Source of the DNA: Saprospiraceae bacterium
GTDB taxonomy: Bacteria > Bacteroidota > Bacteroidia > Chitinophagales > Saprospiraceae
Assembly (NCBI GenBank): GCA_030729925.1
Contig: JANQWK010000008.1
Location: forward strand, 1 to 61,447
Length of the DNA: 61,447 nt
Reading direction: 5' to 3'
Shown here: positions 15,741 to 25,216 of the stretch, piece by piece
How positions within the stretch are numbered: position 1 is the stretch's first letter
Layout: each line of letters starts with the position of its first letter
The notes under the pieces: generated by a model
Told to the model about the DNA's origin: nothing
The model's database searches: none
Seen by the model: the letters and a program-made list of their open reading frames with translations, nothing else
Made by a program: the position numbers and the translations under genes

Positions 15741-16937
15741 TCAGGTTAAAGTACTCATATTGAGTCGTATATCTACACCATGTCCATTGAAATCAAACTC
15801 GAGGGAACGATAATTCATCATCCAGTCCAGCAATTGTTCACCCACAAAGGCAGCCCGCCAGTCGCTTCGCAACTCATCCACCACCAAAGACGGATCAATG
15901 CGAAGCCGTTTGAGCATGCTTCTCTGAAAAACAAGGTTGATAGAAATATCCTCATCCATGCACTTTTTGTGCAGCAAGAGGTAAAGCAGTTCAATGCGCA
16001 AATCCTCTTCTTTGTTTTCGGGTTGGTTCTCCGTAATCTGGTCCAGCAAAGCTGACTCTGCCGGCGTAATCGGCCCCCGGTACAATGCTTCGAAAGTACT
16101 CCCATGATCTTCGATGATTCGTGGTGGGATCCTGCGATTGTCCAGTAATGCTGCCTTTCCGGATTTGATACTTTTTACGATAGGTGCCAGCAGCTTGCTC
16201 GAAAGCACCATTTCGCGAGAATAATTTTTTTCCTCTGCCAACTTTCGCCGCCAATCCATCAGCCGGATCAAAAACACCCTTTCGCGGGTATTGAGCGAAG
16301 TCATTAAGTTGCTGGTTAGTGCTTCCTTGTGCGGATCCTTAGCATAAAAATCGGGCTGTTCCCAGCGTGACAGCTCCAGTTCCATCCAAGGCTTTCTATC
16401 TCTACTCAACAATCTTTCCTCCAACTTGCTTTTCAGGGAAAACAAGGGGATAACGTCGTCAATGGCATATTGCAACTGTTTGTCGCTAAACGGGCGCGAC
16501 TCCCAGTTGGTCACGGTATAGGCCTTATTGACCGGGATATTCAATTCGGTCTCCACCAGCTTTTTAAACGAAACCGGATACTTGTACCCCACAAACCCTG
16601 CAGCGACCTGCGTATCGAAAATATTTTGCGGAATTACCTCGTAATCAGAATACAACAACCGATAATCATTTTCCCCGGCGTGGGTGATTTTCAGGATTTC
16701 GGGATTGACAATCAGCTCCAAAAATGGATCCAGGTGTTGGAGTTGGAAAGGATCTATCAAATAATTGCCGTGTACGGTTGACACTTGAATCAGGCAAAGT
16801 CGGGTATTGAATCGTTTTTCTCCGACAAACTCCGTATCAAAACCTATCCATTCGGCGTGTTTATTTTTGGTATAAAAGGCATCCAATTGATGTGCATCCT
16901 GGATGACCAAAAAATCATTGGCCTGTTTTTTATTCAT
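15741..16937 (-). CDS. rnd: Ribonuclease D
   Basis: A 3'-5' exoribonuclease of the DEDDy family that trims tRNA and other RNA ends. The catalytic residues are Asp34 and Glu36 (IGFDTEFVGE), Asp91 (HAGENDYRLL) and the Tyr157...Asp161 pair (QYAIDDVIPLF). The rest of the 398-aa chain is the helical HRDC part (about 200-280) and a C-terminal domain. This is somewhat longer than E. coli RNase D (375 aa) and has the same order. It sits 13 bp upstream of the fused ABC ATPase gene and is divergent from the AsmA-like gene. Confidence 0.92.
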   Translation of the reverse strand: MNKKQANDFLVIQDAHQLDAFYTKNKHAEWIGFDTEFVGEKRFNTRLCLIQVSTVHGNYLIDPFQLQHLDPFLELIVNPEILKITHAGENDYRLLYSDYEVIPQNIFDTQVAAGFVGYKYPVSFKKLVETELNIPVNKAYTVTNWESRPFSDKQLQYAIDDVIPLFSLKSKLEERLLSRDRKPWMELELSRWEQPDFYAKDPHKEALTSNLMTSLNTRERVFLIRLMDWRRKLAEEKNYSREMVLSSKLLAPIVKSIKSGKAALLDNRRIPPRIIEDHGSTFEALYRGPITPAESALLDQITENQPENKEEDLRIELLYLLLHKKCMDEDISINLVFQRSMLKRLRIDPSLVVDELRSDWRAAFVGEQLLDWMMNYRSLEFDFNGHGVDIRLNMSTLT

Positions 16938-17102
16938 GCTTATTTTCTTCTTACCCCCTACCGGGGAAAAATTAGGCGTTGCCGCGTTACAATAATAAAA
17001 TTTAGTTGTCGGAAATTCATTTACTACCCGTCAATTTTTATATTTTTTCCGGCTTTATGGCGTTATACTTGTACACATTCACCCCCAACAGCCAATCCAA
17101 CC

Positions 17103-20066
17103 ATGGTCAAAAAAATTATTCAAAGCATAGCGCTTATTGTAGGTTTCGCAGTATTGACCCTTGTGCTGGTTCCAATACTATTCAGAGGCCGGTTTGAAGC
17201 ATTTGCGCGCACGGAATTTAGCAAATTAAGCGGGATAAATCTCGATTTTCAGAAGTTATCTGTCAATGCATTCAGGAGTTTCCCCAACCTGAGCGTAACC
17301 CTTCAAGCATTTGAGGCATCTGCAGTGGAAGCGCCTTTGATGCCTGCGTTGGCGCGTATCGGGCAACTTCGGGTTACCATAAACTTGACATCGCTGTTCA
17401 AAAAAGCTGAACCCCTTACCTTCACCGCGCTGCAGGCAAGTGAAGGCAGCTTGGTGGTTCAAATTTTGTCAGACAGCAGCTCCAATATTGACTTTCTTTT
17501 GGCCGAGAGGCCGCAGCAGAAAAGTCCCCAAAAGGGAAAGGGATTACGGGTTCGATTGGAATCCATCCAAGTCGAAGGAATCAACGTTGCGTATCTCGAC
17601 GAACCTGGTGGAATAGCTATGGGGCTCCGCAATATTAATTTTCAGGGAAAAGGCAAATATGGCGCAGATATCCTTTCTCTGGAAGCGCTTTCCAGTATAG
17701 ATGCGCTAAATTTGGTGTATGGAGGCATTGCTTATTTCCAAGACACGAGGGTTTCCCTAAACGGCGGTCTGGACTGGAATATCCAGGAGCAACTTTTCTC
17801 GTTCAGAGAGGGCAGCCAATTCGCCTTCAATGAGCTGGCCTTGGCCGCAGCAGGAAGCGTCGCCTTGAAAGACAGCAGTATTTTTACCGACATTCAGGTT
17901 CAGACACAAGAGACCGGGATTAAGTCTATCCTTTCACTGATCCCAAATGCATATACCGACAACTTCAGCGATGTACGTACGGGGGGTGTTTTTGCGCTAA
18001 ATGCCAGTGTGCAAGGCGACTACAGCGACACGTCTTTCCCTGCTTTTCAAGTTTCAGCCAATCTCCGCGATGGCCAATTCCAGTATCCCGATCTACCGTT
18101 GGGTATTTCGGATATTACAGCTAATTTGCTTGTCTCCCAACCGGGTAACAGCCTGGATCTGATGGAAATCAGCCTTTTACCTTTAAAATTTTCCCTGGAA
18201 GGGCAACCCTTCGAAGTCAAGCTGGCATTGTCGCGCCCCATCAGCGATCCTACTGTTGTTTTTGGTGCCCGTGGGCAGCTCGACCTTAACCAATTGCAAA
18301 ATGCCTTTCCATTTCCCGAGACAGATAGTCTGTCTGGCAACCTGACCAGTGATATAGCGTTGGAAGGGCGGGTCAACGACCTCAACAGCATCACGACCTC
18401 GGGTACTATAGCAGCCGACCGCATTCGTTACAAGGGGGGTGCACTTCCTGCTCTTAAGCTCGGTTCGGTCCGTATAAATTTTGAACAGCAGGATCTCCTC
18501 GTGTCTGTGGCGGAAGGGAGTGCCGGGTATTCGGATTTCGCCGGAAGTAGCAGGTTGGAGCAAGTTCTCCCCTGGATGTTGTCCGATTCGGACCTGACGG
18601 TAAAAATAAATGCTGCTTCCCGACAACTTGATCTCAACGAGTGGATGACTGCTCCCGAGGTAGCGGTAGCCGACACCGCAGCCCCCTTCTCCCCTCCTGC
18701 ACTCCTAAACCGGATCAAACTAGAACTGGAGGCCAGCGCCGGGAGAATCCTATTTGAGCAAGACACCTTGCTCAACAATCGAATCACAGCCCAAACAGAC
18801 TTCAATCGCTTTAACCTTTCGAACCTGTCTGGTATTAAAGGGAGTTCGGATCTACAACTCCGGGGAACGCTCAACAACCTTCAAGGGTATCTTTTTAAGG
18901 GCGATACCCTCATTGGCGATTTAGACTTTTTTTCTCGTAACCTAATGGCTTCAGATTTCATTCCAATTGAACCCGTCGCTGACAGCACGGAAATTCAGAC
19001 AGAGGAAGCAACGACAGCTTTTTCCATCCCTGCCCAACTCCGGTTGCGCATTCAGGCAAAAATGGAAAGGCTTACGTATGGGGAAATGGCTTTCAAAAAC
19101 GTCAACAGCCTCGTAACGGTAGGAGACCGGCAAGTAGTCCTGGAAGACTTCTCAGCAGAAACGCTGGGTGGGAACATTCGATTTTCCGGCAGTTATGCGA
19201 CTCCAGCTAACGCACCTGCCCGTTTTCAATTTTACTATGACCTCCAAGCGCTCGACTTCCAGCAAAGTTTTGCCCGGGTAAACACCTTCCGCATGCTCAT
19301 GCCAGTGGGGAAATACATCTCTGGAAAATACAGCAGCAATTTGTTTTTGGAAGGAAACATCAACAGCAACCTCACCCCTGACTACCGGTCGCTTCGCGGG
19401 CGGGGTTTTCTTGAAACCAACAATGCTGTCATGACCGATTTCCCTGCACTACAGGCTATTGGTCAACAATTGCAGATCAAAGAACTACAACAAGCATTGC
19501 CCCTGGGGAGCAGCAAAAATTGGTTTGACATGAAGGACGGATACGTGGAGGTACCGCCTTTTGACATCCAGGCCGGAAAACTTTCCCTGACCGTAGCCGG
19601 TCGCCATGGCATAGACCAGCAGTTGGACTATCAGATTCAAACTGCAGTACCCTTAAAGCAGGTTCAACAGTTCACCCAACAAATACAATTGCCCAAGGGG
19701 ATTCAGGCCTTACAGGAGTTGGTATCATCCGGGCAAAGCGACTGGGTTGCAGACCTTGAAATTGGCATCAAGGGATTGGTCAACCAACCAAAGACCAACA
19801 TCCGGATCAAAGGAACCCATTCGGCAAAAGAGGACAAATCCCCTACGGATAGCCCCTCAAAAAGCGAAAACATTATCAATAGTACAATTGAGCGGGGTGT
19901 GGACTCCCTTCGGGAAAAACTCAGTCAGGGAATAACGACCGAGCTGGACACCCTGCTGAAGCAGAACCTACCGGTCAACCGCGACAGTCTGCAAAAATCC
20001 GTAGATCAGATAAAAAAGCAATTAGAAGAACTCAACCCCTTTAAAAAGAAGAAGAAAAGTAACTAG
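17103..20066 (+). CDS. AsmA family protein
   Basis: A 987-aa protein of the AsmA/TamB-like lipid-transfer superfamily. It has one N-terminal membrane anchor (about residues 4-25, IIQSIALIVGFAVLTLVLVPI), then a long beta-rich periplasmic body. This starts with the AsmA-type LSGINLDFQKLSVNAFRSFPNLSVTL and ends with the AsmA C-terminal region around LETNNAVMTDFPALQAIGQQL. A charged coiled-coil tail (SLQKSVDQIKKQLEELNPF) ends in KKKKK. The frame is open upstream to 16785, but that part overlaps rnd and the anchor fits the ATG at 17103. Such proteins bridge inner and outer membranes and are linked to phospholipid transport. It ends 8 bp before the convergent smc. Confidence 0.85.
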   Translation: MVKKIIQSIALIVGFAVLTLVLVPILFRGRFEAFARTEFSKLSGINLDFQKLSVNAFRSFPNLSVTLQAFEASAVEAPLMPALARIGQLRVTINLTSLFKKAEPLTFTALQASEGSLVVQILSDSSSNIDFLLAERPQQKSPQKGKGLRVRLESIQVEGINVAYLDEPGGIAMGLRNINFQGKGKYGADILSLEALSSIDALNLVYGGIAYFQDTRVSLNGGLDWNIQEQLFSFREGSQFAFNELALAAAGSVALKDSSIFTDIQVQTQETGIKSILSLIPNAYTDNFSDVRTGGVFALNASVQGDYSDTSFPAFQVSANLRDGQFQYPDLPLGISDITANLLVSQPGNSLDLMEISLLPLKFSLEGQPFEVKLALSRPISDPTVVFGARGQLDLNQLQNAFPFPETDSLSGNLTSDIALEGRVNDLNSITTSGTIAADRIRYKGGALPALKLGSVRINFEQQDLLVSVAEGSAGYSDFAGSSRLEQVLPWMLSDSDLTVKINAASRQLDLNEWMTAPEVAVADTAAPFSPPALLNRIKLELEASAGRILFEQDTLLNNRITAQTDFNRFNLSNLSGIKGSSDLQLRGTLNNLQGYLFKGDTLIGDLDFFSRNLMASDFIPIEPVADSTEIQTEEATTAFSIPAQLRLRIQAKMERLTYGEMAFKNVNSLVTVGDRQVVLEDFSAETLGGNIRFSGSYATPANAPARFQFYYDLQALDFQQSFARVNTFRMLMPVGKYISGKYSSNLFLEGNINSNLTPDYRSLRGRGFLETNNAVMTDFPALQAIGQQLQIKELQQALPLGSSKNWFDMKDGYVEVPPFDIQAGKLSLTVAGRHGIDQQLDYQIQTAVPLKQVQQFTQQIQLPKGIQALQELVSSGQSDWVADLEIGIKGLVNQPKTNIRIKGTHSAKEDKSPTDSPSKSENIINSTIERGVDSLREKLSQGITTELDTLLKQNLPVNRDSLQKSVDQIKKQLEELNPFKKKKKSN

Positions 20067-20074
20067 CCGCTAAC

Positions 20075-23000
20075 TCAAACGGCTGCTGCCTCAAACACCC
20101 CGGAATGTTCAAAATCCCGGAAATCCACCTGGGTTACGGAAGAAACCCCCTGCTCGGGCATGTACACCCCGTAGATGGTATCCACTGCTGCCATGGTAAG
20201 TTTGTTGTGTGTAACGATGATAAACTGAGAATCTTTTGAAAACTTTTTAATGATCTTGTTGAACTTCGCAATATTGTGATCGTCCAAAGGCGCATCCACT
20301 TCGTCGAAAATACAGAAGGGAGCAGGTTTGAGCAGGTACAACGCAAACAATAACGCCGTAGCCGTAAGGGTTTTCTCGCCCCCGGAAAGCTGGTTGATGG
20401 TCTGCGGTCGTTTGCCCTTGGGTTTAGCGATAATTTCGATCTTGGACTCCAGCGGATTTTCCGGATCCAGGAGGATCAGGTCGCAATTATCATCGGCGGT
20501 AAACAAGCTCCTGAACACATTAATAAAATACATACGGGCCTTTTCAAAAGCCTCGAGGAATTGCAGGGTGGCTGTTTCCTCTATCTCCTTGATCGTCTCC
20601 AGCAAAGCATCCTTAGCCTCCAAAATATCTGTACGTTGTTGGGCGATCATATCATAACGCAACTTCATTTCATCATAAGCCTGTACCGCCATGGGATTAA
20701 TCTCCCCATAATTATCCAATCGGCTTTTTAATCGTTCCACCTTAAGTTGCAGCTCATCGGCCGACTCCTCCAGCTCCAGATTTTCCCGAAGCAAATCGTT
20801 CACATCCGTATCAAACTCAATCCGAAGCCTTTGAGCTACCGCAGTGACCTCGAATTTGGCTTGGGTATATTTATCCTTCAAATTGTTGATCGCCAATTGG
20901 GCATCATTTCGGATCTTATTCTTTTTGCGCAGCTCATCCTCCAAGCTATTCAGTTGCTCGCGCAAATCAAAATAAGCCTCTTCGAAAGCAACCACATGTG
21001 CTTCCTGTTCTTGGCGTTTGGCATAATCCTGGGTCAGAGAAGCCTCCAACTGTGCCGTCTCTTCTGAGATTTTCTCTAACTCTACGGCAGACTGGCTCAG
21101 CTGGGTGCGGTTAGCATCCAGAAGTTCCTTTGCCTCGCGCAACTGTTTTTCCTTAAAAGTACACTCTTGTTGCACTGCGCTCACCTTGCTCTGTTGCTTA
21201 ATAAAAGCAATATTTTTTTCATTAAAAATAGCGGAAGCAGCACTCAGTTGATCGGAAGCATTGCGATACACCGAATCTGCTTTGGCAAATTTCTCCTTGA
21301 CCCCCGTCAACAGCCCCTGTTGTTGATCCAGTGCCAATTGGGTTGCCGTAATATCTTGTTCCAGCACCTGCAGCTCCTCTGCGATCTGAGCCAAATTTTT
21401 CTCCACAGCCGCATTGAACTGCTGAAAATTATCCAATTTCGTTTCCAGGGACACCCGCTCCTGCACCAACTTTTGTACTTGCAATTGACCTTGTCGGATA
21501 GAAGCAGACAGATCTCGTTGCTGCAAAACAGCGATCCCGAGTTGAATCTGATTCAGCTCACTGCTCAGGGACTTGGCCTCAGCCTCTTCCTCCTGAATCT
21601 GCACTCCCAGTACCTCGAGATTTTTCTTGCGGCCGATTTTCTTTCCTTCGAACAAACCTACGGAACCGCCCGACAAATGCTGGCTACCCAGGATGAGGTC
21701 GCCTTTTTCTGCAAGAAATACAAAACCCGGAAGCGCTTGTTCCATCGGAACTGCTATAGGATCGGCAACGATATATACCTCATGCAGCAAAAACGCGAAG
21801 AGCTGGCGGTAGGTCGTTTCAAATTGCACCACATCCAATGCCGGTACTCCGGGCGACACAAGCTCCGTAGAAGATGAAGCCAGTTCCTTTAACTGATCCA
21901 GCATAAAAAAATTGGCCTTACCCTTTTGGCTTTTCTGTAGCAACTCAACCGCCAGAACAGCCGTTTCTCGATCTGGCACCACATAATAATTCAGGAAAGG
22001 TTCCAGGAAATTCTCAATAGCCGTTCGGTATCGCTCCTCCACGTACAACAAATCCGACAACAGCGGAGCTTCGTTAGCAGACCACTCGGTATTTTTCTTC
22101 AGGAATTTGATGGACTCCGGAAAGCCCTCCAGGCTGTCCACCATGCTCTTAGTAAGCTGAAACTCATTCCTATGCGCATCCAAACTGCGGTTAACCTGGG
22201 TCAATTTTGCGCGAAGCGCCTCCATCGCAGCCTGATTCCCTTTCAACGCTTCCAAACGTGTGGTCTCCTCTGCCTCCAAGCTGTTCAAGGCATCCTGTGC
22301 GACAAGCTCCTCCTCTATCAAGCGGGTAAGGCGATCCTGCACAGCCGAAAGCTCCAGGGCTCTTGCATTCAAATCGGCCAGACCTTTTTCCTGTTCATTT
22401 TTCTTATTGACCACCTGATTGGCTTTCACTGCCCGTTGTTTCTCCAATTGGAGCAACTCTCGCTCAAGTGCCTGTTGTGTTCCGAGCGTAGCATCCAGAT
22501 CGGACTTCAAGGTTCCGTGATCGGTACGGATATTTGCCAGTGCCAGTTCTGCCTTATCCAAGGCCTCCTCCAGTTCAAACTCCCGATGTTTTTCAAAATT
22601 CAAGCTTGAACGAAGAAAAGTAAGATCCTCTGTCAATTGCTCGATCGTATCCTGTCCCTTGGTAATTTGTTTGTCCAGCGTTGTACGGTTCTGTTCTACG
22701 AACTGTAAGCGCTGCTCCAGGACTTTTTTATCACTTTCCTTGGATCGGATCGCCCCAACCAACTGATTAAGTACACGCTGCTGATCTGAAAGCACCCTTT
22801 CCCTATCCAAGTTTTCCTTGCGCACCTGCTCCAACTTAGCCTCCATGCCATTCAGCGCAACCTCTGTACTTCGGAAAGCATCCTCCTCTTTTTCCAAATG
22901 TTGCCGGAGCCCCTCCTGCTCTGCCTTCAGTACAGAAATTTTGAGATAAGCCAAAGAAAGGCTCAAAGACTTGTACTGTTCTTTTAACTCAAAATACTTG

Positions 23001-23647
23001 CGGGTGCGTTTGGCCTGCTTTTCCAAAGCATCCAAATTAGCATTTATCTCAAACAGCAAATCCTCTACCCGATCGAGATCCTCCGTTGTACTCTTCAATT
23101 TCTGAAGGGTCTCGCGCTTTCTCATTTTGTATTTAGACACCCCGGCAGCCTGTTCAAACATATTTCTGCGGGCATTGTCCTTGTCGTTGAGGATATCATC
23201 CACCATGCCCAGCGCAATAATCGCGTAGGAATTGGAACCAATACCGGTATCCATAAACAAGGTGGTAATATCCTTGAGCCTGCAGGGAACCCCATTGAGT
23301 CTGTATTCACTCTCCCCACTGCGATAGAGCACCCGTGAAACGGTCACTTTTTGGAACTCGGTAGGAAGAATATTGCGGGTATTTTCAAAAGTCAGGGAAA
23401 CTTGGGCAATGCCTGCCGGTTTGCGCTTGCTGGTACCATTGAAAATTACACTGGACATCTGATCAAGGCGTAGCTCCTTGCTCTTCTGCTCGCCCAATAC
23501 CCAGCGGATCGCATCTACGATATTGGACTTACCTGACCCATTTGGCCCCACAATACCAATGACCTCTTCCTGAAAATTAATCACCGTATCGTTGGCAAAA
23601 CTCTTGAACCCCTTTATTTCCAGTTTCTCTAATCTCATATCATCCAA
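20075..23647 (-). CDS. smc: Chromosome segregation protein SMC
   Basis: The 1190-aa condensin ATPase that loops and organises the chromosome. It has the N-terminal SMC head (LEIKGFKSFAND) with Walker A GPNGSGKS (34-41) and two long coiled-coil arms (about 165-500 and 670-1010). A hinge lies near 510-660 (GFPESIKFLKKN, NYYVVPD, ELVSPGVPALDVV). The C-terminal head has signature NQLSGGEKTL and Walker B CIFDEVDAPLDDHN. Met4 (start 23638) is an alternative start, since the conserved head begins MRLEKLEIKG. Just upstream lies a perfect inverted pair of DnaA boxes (23685-23721). Its ScpA/ScpB partners are not in the window. Confidence 0.97.
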   Translation of the reverse strand: MDDMRLEKLEIKGFKSFANDTVINFQEEVIGIVGPNGSGKSNIVDAIRWVLGEQKSKELRLDQMSSVIFNGTSKRKPAGIAQVSLTFENTRNILPTEFQKVTVSRVLYRSGESEYRLNGVPCRLKDITTLFMDTGIGSNSYAIIALGMVDDILNDKDNARRNMFEQAAGVSKYKMRKRETLQKLKSTTEDLDRVEDLLFEINANLDALEKQAKRTRKYFELKEQYKSLSLSLAYLKISVLKAEQEGLRQHLEKEEDAFRSTEVALNGMEAKLEQVRKENLDRERVLSDQQRVLNQLVGAIRSKESDKKVLEQRLQFVEQNRTTLDKQITKGQDTIEQLTEDLTFLRSSLNFEKHREFELEEALDKAELALANIRTDHGTLKSDLDATLGTQQALERELLQLEKQRAVKANQVVNKKNEQEKGLADLNARALELSAVQDRLTRLIEEELVAQDALNSLEAEETTRLEALKGNQAAMEALRAKLTQVNRSLDAHRNEFQLTKSMVDSLEGFPESIKFLKKNTEWSANEAPLLSDLLYVEERYRTAIENFLEPFLNYYVVPDRETAVLAVELLQKSQKGKANFFMLDQLKELASSSTELVSPGVPALDVVQFETTYRQLFAFLLHEVYIVADPIAVPMEQALPGFVFLAEKGDLILGSQHLSGGSVGLFEGKKIGRKKNLEVLGVQIQEEEAEAKSLSSELNQIQLGIAVLQQRDLSASIRQGQLQVQKLVQERVSLETKLDNFQQFNAAVEKNLAQIAEELQVLEQDITATQLALDQQQGLLTGVKEKFAKADSVYRNASDQLSAASAIFNEKNIAFIKQQSKVSAVQQECTFKEKQLREAKELLDANRTQLSQSAVELEKISEETAQLEASLTQDYAKRQEQEAHVVAFEEAYFDLREQLNSLEDELRKKNKIRNDAQLAINNLKDKYTQAKFEVTAVAQRLRIEFDTDVNDLLRENLELEESADELQLKVERLKSRLDNYGEINPMAVQAYDEMKLRYDMIAQQRTDILEAKDALLETIKEIEETATLQFLEAFEKARMYFINVFRSLFTADDNCDLILLDPENPLESKIEIIAKPKGKRPQTINQLSGGEKTLTATALLFALYLLKPAPFCIFDEVDAPLDDHNIAKFNKIIKKFSKDSQFIIVTHNKLTMAAVDTIYGVYMPEQGVSSVTQVDFRDFEHSGVFEAAAV

Positions 23648-23684
23648 AAATTAGGGAAATATAGGGCAGATATGCCAGTGAGAT

Positions 23685-23721
23685 TTGGTTTTTTATCCAC
23701 AGCTTGTGGATAAAAAACCAA
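23685..23721. repeat. Perfect 17-bp inverted repeat formed by two consensus DnaA boxes
   Basis: The left arm 23685-23701 and right arm 23705-23721 are exact reverse complements separated by GCT. Each arm contains the full DnaA-box consensus: TTATCCACA at 23693-23701 and its complement TGTGGATAA at 23705-23713. The element lies in the 84-bp gap between smc and the upstream lipoprotein gene, 38 bp before the smc start. It could bind DnaA as a head-to-head pair, or act only as an AT-rich hairpin terminator for the lipoprotein gene. No further boxes are nearby, so I do not call it an origin. Confidence 0.75.
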
Positions 23722-23731
23722 GATAAAAGCA

Positions 23732-25216
23732 TCAATAGCGAGCAGCCGGGATAAAGGAATAATCCTGAAAGCGGAGTATAAAGATGTGTTTATTTTCGAA
23801 GCGGTTCAGCGGGAGGTTTTCTGTTTTTCCGGAGGAAGTATCTGCCACCCTTTCCAGGTCGAAGGCCATATTGAGTCCGGAGTAGGGTTCGGACTCCAGG
23901 GAATATTGGAATCGGGTACCATATTTGTGTAGCATGGTTCCAAAATACTTCATCACATCATAGCCCAGGAAAGCGTCCTGTGAAGGAATCATCCCAAAAC
24001 GCTCGAAGAAAGTGCGGGTAAACACTTTAACCGCATTATTTTCGGGATCCTGGAAGCTATTTTGGCTCACATGCACATTCAGCTTAGCATAGTAATCAAA
24101 ATCTATGCGTTCGTAGCGCATCCATTGGGGTAACCCATACACCAGGACGGCTTCTCCATTTTGTCGGGAGAGATCAAGTTTGCGCAGGAAAGCAAACACA
24201 AAGCTCTCATTGGACCAAGACGGCAGGATAAACACGGTAGTATCTGAAAGGGAAATAAAAGGCAAAATATCAATAGACTCGAAAACGCTGGCTGCATCAT
24301 CGCCCAGAGACACCACATACTCTTTTAGGGGAGGCACGGTGGAAGAACCCTGGATTCGGCGGTACGTATCTTGGATAACTTTCAACCCCTCCAGCTCTGA
24401 AGGTCGGTTGCGGGCCACCAATACGATCTGCGTTGGTTGGTACTTGCGCAGGGCATCCTCGGCGAGTGCCTCACAATGACGTTGGAATCCTGGTTTGACC
24501 TGGATATAACTTGGGTTATTGGCAAAAGGTTTTTCCGGAATAACATTAGGAGAAACCAATACTTTACTCGATTTTCTAGAAAAATCGATCAGGGAAGGTA
24601 GTAAATCTGACTGATAGGGGCCGATAATCAGGTGTGACTCGGACAAGCCCTTGTGGTTCTGGATCAGGTTATTCAGTTCCCGGGTGGTTCCTTTAGTATC
24701 CAGGACATGCAAATCAATGGACACTCCTTGGCTGGACAGTTCCTCCAGCGCAAGTTTTGTCCCACAATAATACTGGATTGCGGAATTGGTAGTCTCGCCG
24801 AATTCGGTTGCATCCGGCACAAAGCTTTGCGTCATAAAGGGAAGCAGCAAAGTAGCCTTATAGGTGGAGAGCAACTCTGATCCATATTCATTCACACCAA
24901 GGCGCCTGACCGGATTAGTAGTGCCAGCTACAACGCCGGCAGATGACATAATGGGAGGATAATTTGACTTTGGCAGGACAGTCCACTTAATGGTATCCAG
25001 AGACTCGGTAGGGACTTTATTACCTGCCTCCACAAAAGTACCGGTCTGAGGATCATAGACTTTACCGCCGGTAATAGACTCCAGCTCATCGCTCTTTTTT
25101 TCAGGTGTGGGCGCCTTTTTGAGTGCCCCACAAGCACTCCCGAAAAACAGCAACAAAGCAAGAAGGAGAAAATTACTCCCATTCGATAGTTGACGGCGGT
25201 TTCGTACTGATATCAT
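23732..25216 (-). CDS. PBP1-fold (amino-acid ABC substrate-binding-like) lipoprotein
   Basis: A 494-aa lipoprotein with signal peptide and lipobox GSAC (Cys29), a linker of about 100 residues, then a type 1 periplasmic-binding fold (about 115-470). Visible motifs are [57 protein letters not shown] and the second lobe [12 protein letters not shown]. No LysM repeat is evident. Bacteroidota often carry such a gene next to guaA, but its ligand is unknown. The start ATG lies 44 nt inside guaA; no later ATG would keep the signal peptide, so the overlap is probably real. Confidence 0.8.
   Translation of the reverse strand: MISVRNRRQLSNGSNFLLLALLLFFGSACGALKKAPTPEKKSDELESITGGKVYDPQTGTFVEAGNKVPTESLDTIKWTVLPKSNYPPIMSSAGVVAGTTNPVRRLGVNEYGSELLSTYKATLLLPFMTQSFVPDATEFGETTNSAIQYYCGTKLALEELSSQGVSIDLHVLDTKGTTRELNNLIQNHKGLSESHLIIGPYQSDLLPSLIDFSRKSSKVLVSPNVIPEKPFANNPSYIQVKPGFQRHCEALAEDALRKYQPTQIVLVARNRPSELEGLKVIQDTYRRIQGSSTVPPLKEYVVSLGDDAASVFESIDILPFISLSDTTVFILPSWSNESFVFAFLRKLDLSRQNGEAVLVYGLPQWMRYERIDFDYYAKLNVHVSQNSFQDPENNAVKVFTRTFFERFGMIPSQDAFLGYDVMKYFGTMLHKYGTRFQYSLESEPYSGLNMAFDLERVADTSSGKTENLPLNRFENKHIFILRFQDYSFIPAARY

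Noticed and set aside
16785-17102. N-terminal extension of about 106 codons ahead of the AsmA-like gene
   Set aside because: It overlaps rnd on the other strand and puts the membrane anchor in the middle of the chain; the ATG at 17103 gives a normal AsmA start.
20065-20084. AGCCG/CGGCT inverted repeat between the AsmA-like gene and smc as a terminator
   Set aside because: Only a 5-bp stem with a 10-nt loop and no T-tract; it is also partly inside the smc 3' end.
21167-21877. Long plus-strand open frame (236 codons) inside smc
   Set aside because: It is a shadow of the smc coiled coil: Leu/Gln-rich translation with no domain, on the opposite strand to a certain gene.
23648-23731. Replication origin upstream of smc because of the two DnaA boxes
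   Set aside because: Only one pair of boxes, no AT-rich unwinding region of useful length, and no dnaA/dnaN/gyrB genes nearby.
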